Notes: generated from the sequence alone by a model not told the origin. DNA of 64,000 nt from Melieria omissa (GCA_963971225.1 OZ020270.1:2728001-2792000), one strand, 5' to 3'. Counted from the stretch's first letter, positions 22,159 to 33,345 are shown. Numbers and translations: made by a program.

Positions 22159-23831
22159 CTACTTATTGCAGTAAATAACTAAAATTTGCTCTAAGTTTTC
22201 GACGGTCATCCTATGTCTCTTTTCGCCAAAAATGTGTTTATACGATGAAAATTATCTTTCGGCATCACACGAAGTGATGGGAGCATAGGCATATTTCGAC
22301 AATAGCTCCGGCTTGATCGTTATCTTAGTTATATCCCATTTCGGATCTTTGAAAAGGGAGCAAAGTTCTTCCAGATCCTTAAAGAAGCTATTTTTTCGTC
22401 GGATCATCTTAAATTTGTCAGCAACAGACAGCCCGTCGTTTCCTGGTACGATTTCCAGCGAATTCCGCAGCTCCGTGACTATTTCCATCGCCTCAGTTAA
22501 ACGCATACCGTGTTCTTCGAGTTTTTTGAGTGACCTTGGTATGCACTCATAATGCTGTTGAATATATATAAGTGCCGTTAACAGCCTAGGATCTTCGATT
22601 GCCTCTTTAGCACTTCTTATGCTTTCTGCCTCCGTTGGGTCCAGTTGTTCAAGCACCTGTTAATTTTATAAGAACAGAAATGCATAAGTAGGTTTAAATG
22701 CTAAATAACTATAAATGCTTATGTAGGTTAGGTTAAGTTATAGTGGATAGTTGTGATACCACATATTCCATCCTTTCTGAAATGGGTATGCTAATCTATA
22801 TAAAGAAATGCTAAATATAACTTAATATAACATACCTCTTTTATTTTCTGATAATTTTCCGCATAAAAAATTGCTGCTTCTATCCACGTTCCCCATCTTG
22901 TTATTACAGGGTTGGGTGGTAAGGGCACATCATCCATTATTTGCTTGTAAACCATAATACGTGACGGTGACTTGAGGAACACTTTTTTGGTCGACGAAAT
23001 GAAATTATTAACTTCTGGGAATATCATTCGCACTTTCTCAGCCGCACGGTGAACCCCATGAGCTAAACATGTCAAATGTTTTAGATTAGGGTAAAAGACA
23101 TTTAAGTGCTTTGCAGCTTTGACCATATATGGTGCAGCGTCAGTGACCATCAGAAGTATCTTCTCAGAATTATCGCTGTCAGGCCACAATTTTAAAACCG
23201 ACGTGTTCACAAATCGTGCAATCGAAGCATGGTCTGTCCGCTCTAATTCTTTGCAGCACAACAAATGGGATTTTGATGATTCATTGGCGCACATCTTGCC
23301 TACTATAAAATTGGCTATGTAGCGACCACATCGATCAGTAGTCTCATCTACTGAAATCCAAATGTAATTACTCCCAATATGGCTGCGAATTTCATTTACG
23401 ACGCCTTCGTAACATTTTTTCAAGTAGGTTTTGCGTAAAGTTGACTCATTAGGTATACTCCTTTGGGTGTACTTCTCCAAGAATGACCGCCAGGAATTGT
23501 TATGCAATGTGTTACATGGAATATTGGCGGCAACCATAGCTTCACACATTTCGTAACAGAAATTGGTTCCTTGCTCCTCTTCATGTTGCACATGGCTAGA
23601 AATTTTATGTTTGTGGACTTTTGTGCTTAAATGTTGTCGTAACTGGAACTTTTTTTCGAAATAACCTGTTATTAATAGAAATTACTGTTAAATTTAATGA
23701 AAACTTCATTAATTTAATTGCTTACTTACATTTCTGTTACACGCTTCACAAAAAATTTTTTCTCCATTTCTAATCAAAGTTTTATCGTTCACATCCTTAA
23801 TCCACTTGTTTAATAAATCAATTCGCGACAT
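22159..23831 (-). pseudogene. hAT transposase, three exons, one nonsense codon
   Basis: Cut-and-paste transposase. Proposed exons on the minus strand: 23831-23726, 23665-22836, 22656 to the stop. Donors (GTAAGC, GTATGT) and acceptors (AACAG) fit, and phase is kept at both joins. Exon 1 and the start of exon 2 together give a BED-like zinc finger (FCEACNRN, then HLSTKVHKH). Exon 2 holds the RNase H fold: WISVDETTDR (first aspartate), LMVTDAAPYMVKAA (second), CLAHGVHRAAEKVR (CxxH) and the conserved tryptophan in VITRWGTW. Exon 3 holds the C-terminal dimerisation region with YAPITSCDAER. The frame then meets TAA at 22252-22254, but 30 more family-like codons (FSSYKHIF, RMTVENLEQILVIYCN) follow to a second stop at 22159. 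One base change therefore truncates a protein of about 477 residues. Confidence 0.85.
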
Positions 23832-24588
23832 CTTAAAATATTATGTGTTGTCAACAGTAAATAGTAACGCATACTGATTTGTTAAAATCCACTTAAGCTC
23901 GACGAACTAATGCGAGTAGAGAAATAGGTCCTATTTCTCGACTGGATTTAGGATGGGTTATTTTCATTTAGCACGAGATACACGAAGTAATAGCAAACTA
24001 CCTAAGTTTCTGCTTAGCCCCCGACTACTGCTACTGTACTGAACAAAACATCGAGGGATTTCTGTCGCTGGGTTTTCACGACTACGGCTCCAAAACTAAC
24101 CGCAAAAGAACCAAGGGAGCATTGCTTGGCCACCGACTACCTGCTCTATTGTAGCCGGGTGCCTCTTTTCAGAAGCAAACGACTATTGCTAAGTGTTGCT
24201 AAGTCGTAGCAGACCTGGTGCTTGCAGGAAAGCATTTGATCCCTTATTCCCTTGTGCTCTACTCAGCAATGCCCCAAAAAATAGCTGAGTAAGCCAAACT
24301 ACAACACCCTCAATAATGATCGAAAGAACATCATTCTCGGAATAACAAAAGTCTGGGATTGCCCAATTTAACTCGCATCCCAACCCCTTACACACAGGAG
24401 CACACCAACATCACTCTTGTTCGTTTGCATAGAAGACCATACCATAAGTTTATATGAATATATTTATACACATACTTACGCCAAATACCGCAAAAAATAT
24501 GTAAAATATGCAAAAAGTATGCAAAATATGCAAAAAATATGCAAAATATGCAAAAAGTATGCAAAATATGAAGAAATATGCAAAATAT

Positions 24589-25031
24589 TGTTACGAATAC
24601 TAGTTCTAGTGGGCTGTTACGTATCACTGGATTGTGCAATTTGAAAATAAAACAACTTTGTTTATTCGAACGCAGCCAATTAAAAACCAACAGTCACTTT
24701 ATTATTCACAGTTTACACTTTACTGTTCGTACACTTAGGTATTTGCTTAATTACTCCGTGTGGCACCTTCACTTGTCAAAACCAGACTGACTCGCTGCGC
24801 CGCATCCGGCTGCCTTTTATACCTGACAGGCCATCGCGCAGATCGTTCCCACACATTCCGGAGTGGACTAAAAGTTTCCATCATTGCCAGGTTGGACTAA
24901 AACATTCCATCATTGCCAGGTTGGCCTAAAAGTTTCCCTTATCATCGCGGCCGTCGTTGCCAGATTGAATTATAGCACGGCGCGTAGCGACAGGGTTGCT
25001 TTGCACAGCGACAGACTGTCTAATCGTTACA
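24589..25031 (-). repeat. Gypsy A1 3' LTR (left)
   Basis: 443 bp, starts TGTTACGAATAC, ends TAATCGTTACA. It contains a tandem duplication of the TTCCATCATTGCCAGGTTGG segment near 24880 that the other LTR lacks. Confidence 0.9.
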
Positions 25032-25042
25032 CTGCCCACCAC

Positions 25043-26626
25043 TTAGACTTGTTCGTCCCGAACAAGTGCCAAGGTTCCGCTGTGATACTGCGCCAGGCGC
25101 TCCAAATGGACTACCTTCAGCTTAGCGTCTTTATTGCTGCAACGTTGAGTCCTGTATACCACGTCGTTTATCCTAGTCACGACTTCGTAAGCTCCTTCCC
25201 ATGACGCTTTAAGTTTCGGAGACAAACCTTTCCTCCGCGGCGGGTTGTAGAGCATTACCAGATCGCCTTCTTGGAACCCTGCTGAGTTGGCCCGTAGATC
25301 ATATCTGGCTTTCGCCTTATCGCTGACCAGTTTGGTGCGGCCCCTTATAAACCGGTGAATTTCCTCCAGTTCCGCCCGCTTATTGACCACATAGTCCGTC
25401 TTAGCGCCTCCCGTCGTGCTGACTACCCCGAACTTCAAGTCAGCGGGTAACTGCAACTCTGTGCCGAAGACTGCTCGGGCTGGAGTGAGTGATGTCGTGT
25501 CGTGCGGGGCTGACCTATACGCCATCAGGAACAGGGGGATATGCGTGTCCCAATCCTTTTGATTCCTGCCTACCACTTTCCGCAGGTATTCCTCCAGTGT
25601 CCGGTTAAAGCGTTCCACCATGCCGTCGGACTGTGGGTGCAAAGGCGTGGTACGAGTTTTCTTTATCCCCAGTTGCTCACACACTTCCTTGAATACCGCA
25701 GACTCGAAATTTCGGCCTTGATCTGAGTGTAACTCCAACGGAACTCCGAACCTGGCTACCCAGTTGTTTACCAGCTTTTCCGAGATCGTAGTGGCCTCCT
25801 GGTTAGGAATAGGGTACACTTCGGGCCATTTGCTGAAGTAATCCATTACCACCAGCACATATTTGTTGCCTTGAGTTCTAGTTGGGAATGGGCCGGCGAC
25901 GTCCATAGCAATCCGCTCGAAGGGAGCTCCCACGTTGTACTGCTGCATGCGGCCTCGAGATTTTCTTGTCGGCCCTTTCGCGGCTGAACATTGGTCGCAG
26001 CTCTTAATCCACTCGGCTACAGACTCCTGACATCCTACCCAGTAGAATCGTCTTTTTATTTTGGCGACGGTTTTGGTGATGCCCAGGTGCCCCCCACTGG
26101 AGTCGTTATGGTATGCCTCGATGACCTCGTTGATTCTGCATTTCAGCACTACCATTAGGGAGTTGCTGGTCCGACCATCCGCGCTCTCCCATTCGCGGTA
26201 CAGGCATCCTTCCTTCAGCCGCAGACTTTTCCACTGTGCCCAGTAAGCCTTAGCGATCGGGCTTTGACCGGCCATCTCCCGCCAGTCTGGACGTGCGCCT
26301 TGCTCCTTGCCTTCGATGATCTTTGCAAGATCCGCATCCTCACGCTGGTCCTTTCGTAGCCTCTCCGCAGACCACTCTTCCTCTGGCATAACGCTTACCA
26401 ACCGGACGTCCACTATCTGTCCCTCGCTTTCGGCTCGCGAGTTATGACTGCACTCGGTTTTGCCCGAATGGTGTGGCAGAGCGGCAGCCCCTCTTGGCGA
26501 CGTCTGTCGTCCGGAACGCTTTTCTCGCAGATGGCAGTCTCGTGATATGTGGCCTTGCTTGCCACATCGCCAGCAACTGACTCCAGATGGCACTGCCCGC
26601 AGCCCCGCTGGTGCCTCCGAGCTCAC
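25043..26626 (-). CDS. Gypsy A1 gag zinc knuckle fused to integrase
   Basis: An uninterrupted 527-codon frame. A CCHC knuckle (CWRCGKQGHISRDC, residues 18-31) is followed after about 40 residues by sequence that in the full-length relative A2 lies at the end of RNase H (SRAESEGQIVDVR). Then comes the integrase: an H2C2 zinc finger around residues 173-215 (GGHLG, CDQCSAAKG), catalytic MDVAGPFP and HSDQGRNFES blocks, the glutamate in DGMVERFNRTLEEYL, and a GPY/F-like module (SWEGAYEVV). PR, RT and RNase H are cleanly missing without loss of frame. The annotated start is arbitrary because the upstream gag joins through a second deletion. The same junction occurs in Gypsy C. Confidence 0.85.
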   Translation of the reverse strand: MSSEAPAGLRAVPSGVSCWRCGKQGHISRDCHLREKRSGRQTSPRGAAALPHHSGKTECSHNSRAESEGQIVDVRLVSVMPEEEWSAERLRKDQREDADLAKIIEGKEQGARPDWREMAGQSPIAKAYWAQWKSLRLKEGCLYREWESADGRTSNSLMVVLKCRINEVIEAYHNDSSGGHLGITKTVAKIKRRFYWVGCQESVAEWIKSCDQCSAAKGPTRKSRGRMQQYNVGAPFERIAMDVAGPFPTRTQGNKYVLVVMDYFSKWPEVYPIPNQEATTISEKLVNNWVARFGVPLELHSDQGRNFESAVFKEVCEQLGIKKTRTTPLHPQSDGMVERFNRTLEEYLRKVVGRNQKDWDTHIPLFLMAYRSAPHDTTSLTPARAVFGTELQLPADLKFGVVSTTGGAKTDYVVNKRAELEEIHRFIRGRTKLVSDKAKARYDLRANSAGFQEGDLVMLYNPPRRKGLSPKLKASWEGAYEVVTRINDVVYRTQRCSNKDAKLKVVHLERLAQYHSGTLALVRDEQV

Positions 26627-26730
26627 TGTCTGGCTTTGCGTGATACGTCCAGATTGGGCTCGACGCCTTTCCGCAGATGAAGCGCCCTTATGACGGTGTC
26701 GTAATCACCTCTCAATCCTCCCGGAACTGT

Positions 26731-27528
26731 TTATATTGCCTCAACCGCAGGACCTCTTAGTATCAGTCTCCGACCTTTCCTAACATCGGTCCACTGACTC
26801 TCCAAAGCAGCCATCTCGAATTGTAGTTTGAATGTGTCGAAAGACGTAGTACCATCATAGGTAGGCACTTCTATGGCAAAGCTTTCCTCAACTGACTGCA
26901 CCCTTGCTCGCAGCTGTACCTCTCTAAGCCGCTCGTCGATTCTTCTGTTCAGCAAACCTTCCAGATTGTCAACTCGTTTGTTCAAGGACTCATCCAGATT
27001 GTCAACTCGTCTGTTCAGGGATTCACCCATTTCGTCAACTCGTTTGTCCCAATTGTCTATTCGCGTCTCGAGATGCTCAACTTTCACATTCAGCCTATTG
27101 GTTTCCTCCACCATCTGCTCTATGCGCGCAGAATTTTCCGCCATTTCTCGATTTGCTGTCTCGACTTTTGCCGAAATTTCGAGATTCGTAGTTTCCAGCT
27201 TCGCTGCCATCTGTTGATTCGCAGTTTCCATTTGCGCCGACATGCCTTTGAGTGCAGCCATTAGTTGGCTCATGTTCAACGCTTGTATTGGCGCAGCCGC
27301 TGCAGCTGTACTCTGTAGCGAAGCAGCATCAGCAGACGACTCCTCCACCTTGGCCGACGCCTCTAGCTCTTGTGTTCCGAACTCGTGCACAGTCCAATCG
27401 ACGCCTCGTGCCTCACATGCTTCTCGCAAGCGCAACTGCAATTCCACCTTTCCACCAGCAGTCGGCATATTCCAGGCAGCCAGCTCCTTCTTCAGCTGGT
27501 CCAGCTTCAGCAGCTCGAGTTTAACCAT
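26731..27528 (-). CDS. Gypsy A1 gag, N-terminal part with SAP-like motif
   Basis: 265 codons from the ATG nearest the primer binding site. Residues 1-36 (LDQLKKELAAWNMPTAGGKV) resemble a SAP nucleic-acid binding motif. A long coiled coil follows with repeated NLDESLNKRVDNL-type 11-residue units, then a capsid-like start (VPTYDGTTSFDTFKLQF). It is cut off near 26740 by a deletion that removes the capsid core. Confidence 0.75.
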   Translation of the reverse strand: MVKLELLKLDQLKKELAAWNMPTAGGKVELQLRLREACEARGVDWTVHEFGTQELEASAKVEESSADAASLQSTAAAAAPIQALNMSQLMAALKGMSAQMETANQQMAAKLETTNLEISAKVETANREMAENSARIEQMVEETNRLNVKVEHLETRIDNWDKRVDEMGESLNRRVDNLDESLNKRVDNLEGLLNRRIDERLREVQLRARVQSVEESFAIEVPTYDGTTSFDTFKLQFEMAALESQWTDVRKGRRLILRGPAVEAI

Positions 27529-27570
27529 GTCCGTGCTTTTATAATTTTATTTATTTTCAATTTTCCACAA

Positions 27571-27587
27571 TCCCACTTCTGACACCA
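27571..27587 (-). promoter_or_regulatory. Gypsy A1 primer binding site
   Basis: Minus strand reads TGGTGTCAGAAGTGGGA two bases inside the 5' LTR, consistent with a tRNA-Leu 3' end as primer (recalled, not checked). Confidence 0.7.
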
Positions 27588-27589
27588 AA

Positions 27590-28003
27590 TGTTACGAATA
27601 CTAGTTCTAGTGGGCTGTTACGTATCACTGGATTGTGCAATTTGAAAATAAAACAACTTTGTTTATTCGAACGCATCCAATTAAAAACCAACAGTCACTT
27701 TATTATTCACAGTTTACACTTTACTGTTCGTACACTTAGGTATTTGCTTGATTACTCCGTGTGGCAACTTCACTGGTCAAAACCAGACTGACTCGCTGCG
27801 CCGCATCCGGCTGCCTTTTATACCTGTCAGGCCATCGCGCAGATCGTTCCCGCACATTCCGGAGTGGACTAAAAGTTTTCATTATTGCCAGGTTGGCCTA
27901 AAAGTTTCCCTTATCATCGCGGCCGTCGTTGCCAGATTGAATTATAGTACGGCGCGTAGCGACAGGGTTGCTTTGCACAGCGACAGACTGTCTTATCGTT
28001 ACA
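27590..28003 (-). repeat. Gypsy A1 5' LTR (right)
   Basis: 414 bp, same ends as the left LTR. It adjoins the primer binding site, so it is the transcriptional 5' LTR. Confidence 0.9.
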
Positions 28004-28169
28004 ATATGCAAAAAATATGCAAAATATGCAAACATATGCAAATATGCACTGCATATGTTAGCTCATTCTTAATATTTTTCAACAAAAATAGTTTCTGTCT
28101 TGGTCCCGTTCAAATCCGTTGCTCCAAAAAAATATGCATTTGCATATAATTCCGATCCCTAGTAATAAC

Positions 28170-28800
28170 GGTGCTGCAAATTATCTTTTGTGCCCTGAAC
28201 AATACGATGCTTCGCTACTGATGGAAAATAAAATATGATAGTTCAACGTGGAGATAGCGATGACGATATCCGACCAGTTTAGCATGAACAATAATATGTT
28301 GAGCATGTTATGCTTGAAGGTTTTTTTAGATAGATGGAACTAAGTGGTCAATAGAAGATATTTTGTCTTATTGACAACCAATAGTTCGCAGTGTTCTGTA
28401 TTAGTCAGCTACCTTTTCGACTTCAAAGCATAATTGTCAATAGTGAAAGGAATTCAGAAATCAAAATGTGTTAGATATATCAAAACACGATATGTATATG
28501 TCCAATATAAAATCTCAATGTGTTTGAGTCATTATACTGCACTATTTCCTCGCAACCACTGCATTGGTGAAGCAGTTGAGGCAAATCCATACCAACGTAT
28601 TTTACGTTTTTAATTTTTTTCCTTACTATCGTAAATTTTTAATTTCAAAATTTGTTTATTGAAGTTGAAATTCGCTGTGTATTTTATAAATCAGGCATAA
28701 TTTTAAATTTTTACCTAAATAAAAAGTAAACAAGCAACAGAAATTATTGTATTCACATTTTCTTGTTTTTTTGACAGGCCTACACACACAAACATACGCA
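28170..28800. other. Spacer between hAT 2 and R1-like LINE
   Basis: No gene recognised. Possibly interior of the element bracketed by the palindromes at 18.35 and 30.2 kb. Confidence 0.4.
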
Positions 28801-28823
28801 GACAAACACTCACACATACTAAG

Positions 28824-30128
28824 GACGGAGTCCTAAGGATACAAAAACCTGAAGGCGCACATATAATTGGATATGCGGATGACATAGCTTTAGTTGTGGT
28901 AACAAAGCAATTGACAGAATTGACGACCAAATGTGACGAAACGATATTTAAGATTAAGACGTGGCTTAAGAATGCGGGCCTAGACTTAGCTGATCACAAA
29001 ACAGAAGTTGTCCTTATGTCCAGTCGGAAGAAAGTGGAGCGGATCAAGGTACGAGTACGGCAGCACCTGGTTCCATCTGCACCTTCTCTTAAATACCTAG
29101 GCCTGCTTTTGGACCACCGATTGAATTTCAAAAGCCACCTTGTCCATGCATCAGACAAGGCGGCACGGGTGAGCGCAGCTATGACGCGACTACTGCCAAA
29201 CATTGGCCGCCCAAGACAACGAAGCAGACAACTACTAGTCACAGTCTTCGGCTCTACTGTCCTATATGCAGCTCCAATATGGGCCCACGCTACGGCCATC
29301 AAGTCCTATATGCGGGCCATAAACTCTGCCCACCGACTAATGGCACTAAGAGTTTGCAGTGCCTTTCGCACTGTCTCTGCTGACGCGACCTGCGTAATTA
29401 GTGGACAAATTCCGGTCGACATTCAGGCTAAAGAATCTGCAAAACTTAGGCAAAACAGAGCAGACAAAGTGGTATTAAGGACGCAAAGCATGACAGATTG
29501 GCAAACTCGCTGGAATAACTCGACAAAAGGACAATGGACACACCAGCTCATTCCTGACATAGAGACTTGGACCTCCCGCAAACACGAAGAATTAAATTAC
29601 TACCTGATGCAAGTTTTAACTGACCATGGGTGCTTTAGACGATATTTGTACAAATACAAACACGTTGACCATCCTTTCTGCCTATACTGCAACGGAGAGG
29701 AGGAATGCGCGGACCACGTAATGACGAACTGCAGTAGATTTACCGACGCGAGAAATAACTTAAGAAGACGAATGCGGATAGAATCTGAACCTCTGACGGC
29801 AAAGTTGATAGTTCAACTCATGTTGACAACCGATGACGCGTGGAACGCTTGTATGGACGTAATAACGATGATGATGAAACGAGTCAGATCAGACGAACGG
29901 CTTAATGCCAACATGATGCGGTAACTGACCAAAGCCTGTTCTGCGAAGGAATACCTAATCAGGTGGTGCCGCAGGGTCTCACAGGAGGAGGATATCAGGG
30001 AGGTTGGTTTAGTACGTAGGCGCTGGTAGCTTTTCACTGCCAGTGAATCATGCAGGCTGTATTGTACGGACAAGGCAGTTTCTTTCGAAGATTCCAACCT
30101 TCCTACGTAAATAAAAGAAAAAAAAAAA
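28824..30128 (+). pseudogene. R1-like LINE, 3' part of ORF2
   Basis: 5'-truncated non-LTR retrotransposon. The frame starts just before the catalytic motif (IIGYADDIALVVV at about 28868) and stays open to 29924. It has SLKYLGLLLDHRLNF, LYAAPIWAHA, RRSA-type AHRLMALRVCSAFRTVS and a C-terminal zinc motif FCLYCNGEEECADHVMTNC, all typical of the R1/TRAS group. A 3' UTR of about 190 bp ends in an A-rich tail (30113-30128). It lacks endonuclease and most of RT. A possible 7-bp repeat TACTAAG (28817-28823 and 30139-30145) may be its target duplication, but the right copy is ten bases past the tail. Confidence 0.8.
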
Positions 30129-30215
30129 CAACAAACCGTACTAAGATATATATAAACTCATCAACAAAAATATAAAAAAAAATATATTAACTAGCACAAT
30201 CCTCGAATATCCTCT

Positions 30216-30255
30216 TTTTTGCACCATGGTCTGGCCAGACCATGGGGGGTTCAAG
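30216..30255. repeat. Palindromic inverted repeat, right partner
   Basis: Inverted match to 18345-18385 over about 32 bases, with one mismatch outside the palindrome core. Confidence 0.6.
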
Positions 30256-30515
30256 TATGAGGTTTTAAGTGGGTGCGCACACAAGAGTTAAAAGGGTGAG
30301 TTTGCTCCAAGGAAACGAGTCGATTCTGAAGTCATATGTGACTGTCAAGCGACCAGTTGAAAAACTAGACTTGGACCAGTTCGATTTCCCACAGGGAAAC
30401 TACTGTACCGATTTCAATGATTTATTCAGCGATCGCCAACATTCTTGACTAAAAAAAATACAAAATTAATTAGAGTTCAAAAGTTCACCACCAGAGGGCG
30501 TCCCCCATACAATCG

Positions 30516-30655
30516 TGTGGCGGCAATGCCCTCTCTAAATGTAATGCTGGCAATGCTGTCTGTCAGCAACTCAGCAAATTTAAACACAACGAAATGTTTT
30601 TATCGTAGTAGGCCGTGCGCTGCAGTCGCGCCACCAACCGTTATGCCGTTTGCAT
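30516..30655 (+). repeat. Gypsy B 5' LTR, first part
   Basis: Left LTR up to GCCGTTTGCAT. The LTR is split by a Helentron-like element and continues at 33366-33437. Confidence 0.85.
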
Positions 30656-30789
30656 CATCTTATATATAAAAAAACTTAACCTTCTGTAACGTGCCAGTGT
30701 TTGCGAAAACGGCTCATTCTTTCGGGAAATTTTTTTTTTGTGTGATAGAAGATGTCAATGCGGTGGTTTATAGCGATATTACATGTTTG

Positions 30790-32290
30790 TACGGCAGGTG
30801 GGCGTGGCACCTCCCATACAACCTAAATTTTTAATATGGTATATCTTCGGAATTATAAGTCGGATAGCATTGAAATTTAGTACAGTGTCTTGGCGTAAAC
30901 GTGTCATTTCACCGGTAAAATTTAATGGGCGTTAGACACGGGGGCGTGGCACCGCTCATACAACTCAGTTTTTAATATGGAATAGCTCCGAAATTATAAG
31001 TCGATCAGCATTGAAATTTGGTACAGTGTCATAGCGTAAGCGTATCATTCCACCGGTAAAATTTAGTGGGCGTTGGACAAGGGGCGTGGCACTCTTTAAA
31101 TCCAGGTGTAACTTTTGAACTATAGCATTCACATCAACGACACTCAGTACAAACTAAGGATTTGGTCGTGTCCTTCGGCAGGGGAAATAAGGTGGATTTT
31201 GGACAAGGGGGCGTGGCACCGTCCATACAACTAAATTTTTTAATATGTAATGGCTTCGGAATTATGAGTCCCTCAGCATTGAAATCTTGTACAGCGTCAT
31301 GGCGTAGACGTGTCTTTCCACCGGCAAAATTTAATGGGCGTTGGACAAGGGCGTGTCACTTTTTAAATTGCGGTGTAACTTTGGAACTATAACTGAATGT
31401 CACTTGGTACAAACCAACGATTTGGTCGTGTCCTTCGGCAGGGGTAATAATTTCGATTTTTGACAAGGTGGCGTGGCACCGCCCAAACAACTCAATTCTT
31501 TAATATGGAATATCTTCGGAATTATAAGTCGCTCAGCATTGAAATTTGGTACAGTGTCATGGCGTAGACGTGTCGTTCCACCGGTAAAATTTAGTGGGCG
31601 TTGGACAAGGGGCGTGTCACTTTTTAAATTGCGGTGTAAATTTTGAACTATAACTGAATGTCACTTGGTACAAACCAACGATTTGGTCGTGTCCTTCGGC
31701 AGGGGTAATAATTTCGATTTTTGACAAGGTGGCGTGGCACCGCCCAAACAACTCAATTTTTTAATATGGAATATCTTCCGAATTATAAGTCGCTCAGTAT
31801 TTAAATGTGGAACAGTGTTATGGCGTAGACGTGTCGTTCCACCGGTAAAATTTAGTGGGCGTTAAACAAGGGGCGTGTCACTTTTTAAATTGTGGTGTAA
31901 ATTTTGAACTATAGCGTTCACATCAATGATACTCGGCATCAAGTTATGATTTAGTCGTGTCCTTCGGCGGGGAATAAGGTAGATTCTGGACAAGAGGCGT
32001 GGCACCGCCCTTACAACTCAACTCTTTAATAAGGAATCTCCTCAGAATCTTTAGTTAGACAGCATTGAAAGTTGGTGTACCGTCGTCTCATAGATGTGTC
32101 ATTCTACTAATGAGCTTTGATGGGCGTTTGACAAGGGGTGTGGCTTTTTTTTTATGACCCAACATTTCAGCAGAACTTTAAGTCGCAAATCAATGAAAGT
32201 TAGTATAAACTGTCCACTTAGTAGCACAACTCGACTAGAAGAAAGTTGTGCGCATTGGACAAGGGGGCGTGGTACCGTCTCCATTTTTTT
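30790..32290 (+). repeat. Tandem array, unit about 265 bp
   Basis: About six units marked by GTGGCACCG boxes near 30800, 30950, 31213, 31470, 31735 and 32000. Same family as 10.26-11.2 kb. Confidence 0.85.
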
Positions 32291-32369
32291 ATACATAGAT
32301 TGTTTATCCTGACTGAATGACTGGTTGATTGATTGACTGATTTATTATCGCCCAGCCTAAACCGCTGAA

Positions 32370-33345
32370 GCGACAAACATGAATTTTGGACCGTAGGTAC
32401 ATCTTGAAAAATAAACTTCCGCTAAAACGAGATTTTTTGAAATCCGGGGTTTAAAGGGGAAAAACATGTTTTAAGGTGTTGTATGAAGGAAATTGATTTA
32501 AGAGACACATTGATTTCGAACTTCCTGAAAATACTAAATCAACAATAATTCGACACGTATTTTGCAATTTTTCGAAAATCAAAATTTAACTGGCCCAACA
32601 ATGGGTTAAGGTTTATTTACGGAAAAACTCCGATACGAACCGATGGGCCTATTGACTTCAACAATTGTAAAATTAATTGAAATAAATAAAAGTAGACGTG
32701 TTTTTCAATATTTTCAAAATCGAAATCTAACTGAATCAACAACGGGTTAAAAGTATGAATGGAGAAACAACTTTTTTTGAGTGTTTTAACTTCAAACTTG
32801 GTGAAAGTACTTTAAATGTTAAATAACTCGATACGTGCTCTTCATTTTACCGAATATTAAAATCGGACGGGGTCAGCGACGGGTTAAAAGTTTGTATGGA
32901 GTAACTGTGAAAAATATGAGTTAATGGGCACATTGACATCAAACTTAGTGCAAGTACTCTTAGCGAGAAATAATGTTTCACTCTTTTTAAAGTCAAAATC
33001 TAACGGGGTCATCAATGGGCTAACAATTTGTATGGAGAAACAAGATTTATTGGGCGTTCTGACTTCAAACGTATCAAAAGCACTTCAATCGGCAAATAAT
33101 AACAAGGTGCATTTAATTTTTTTGAAAACCGAAACTCGAAGAATCGAAATCTGGTAAACCAAGGGTTAAGCATTTGCTTGGAGTAAATACGCAAACACAT
33201 AATCGAATGGGCCTTCTGACTTCAAAATTTTGAAAACACCCGAAATCAAAGATAGTTAGACACATGTTTTTTTTTAAACAAAATGTGATGGGCTCAACAA
33301 TGGATAAGAATTCGTATATGGGGAAACAGGAGAGCTTGCGTGCAA
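32370..33345 (+). repeat. Tandem array, unit about 125 bp
   Basis: About seven diverged units, each with a GGGTTAA..TATGGA..AAAC block and a CGAAAATCAAAATCTAAC-like block. Also present at 19.86-20.95, 21.3-21.96 and 62.85-63.5 kb. Confidence 0.8.

Larger units (their letters stand above)
24589..28003 (-). mobile_element. Gypsy LTR element A1, internally deleted
   Basis: LTRs at both ends (TG...CA), 4-bp target duplication ATAT at 24585-24588 and 28004-28007, inserted in the hAT 2 right end. Coding is on the minus strand: gag, then integrase. Protease, RT and RNase H are absent. The LTRs differ at about ten positions plus a duplicated segment of about 29 bp in the left LTR, so it is older than A2. 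Confidence 0.9.
21203..28161 (-). mobile_element. hAT element 2, transposase-bearing, split by Gypsy A1
   Basis: Ends TAGGTATCGGATTTATATGC and (right, opposite strand) TAGGGATCGGAATTATATGC, with a perfect 8-bp duplication GTAATAAC at 21195-21202 and 28162-28169. The orientation mirrors hAT 1. Subterminal ATGCAAAAT repeats lie at 24480-24588 and 28008-28035, now separated by Gypsy A1. Without the Gypsy element the hAT is about 3.5 kb. Confidence 0.9.

Noticed and set aside
24884..25204. Plus-strand ORFs over Gypsy LTR and integrase (also 26873-27544 and 41186-41859)
   Set aside because: Antisense shadows of gag and integrase with serine/leucine-rich composition.
28824..30128. Possible R1 insertion in 28S rDNA
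   Set aside because: The flanks are not rDNA; the element is a truncated copy outside its usual target.
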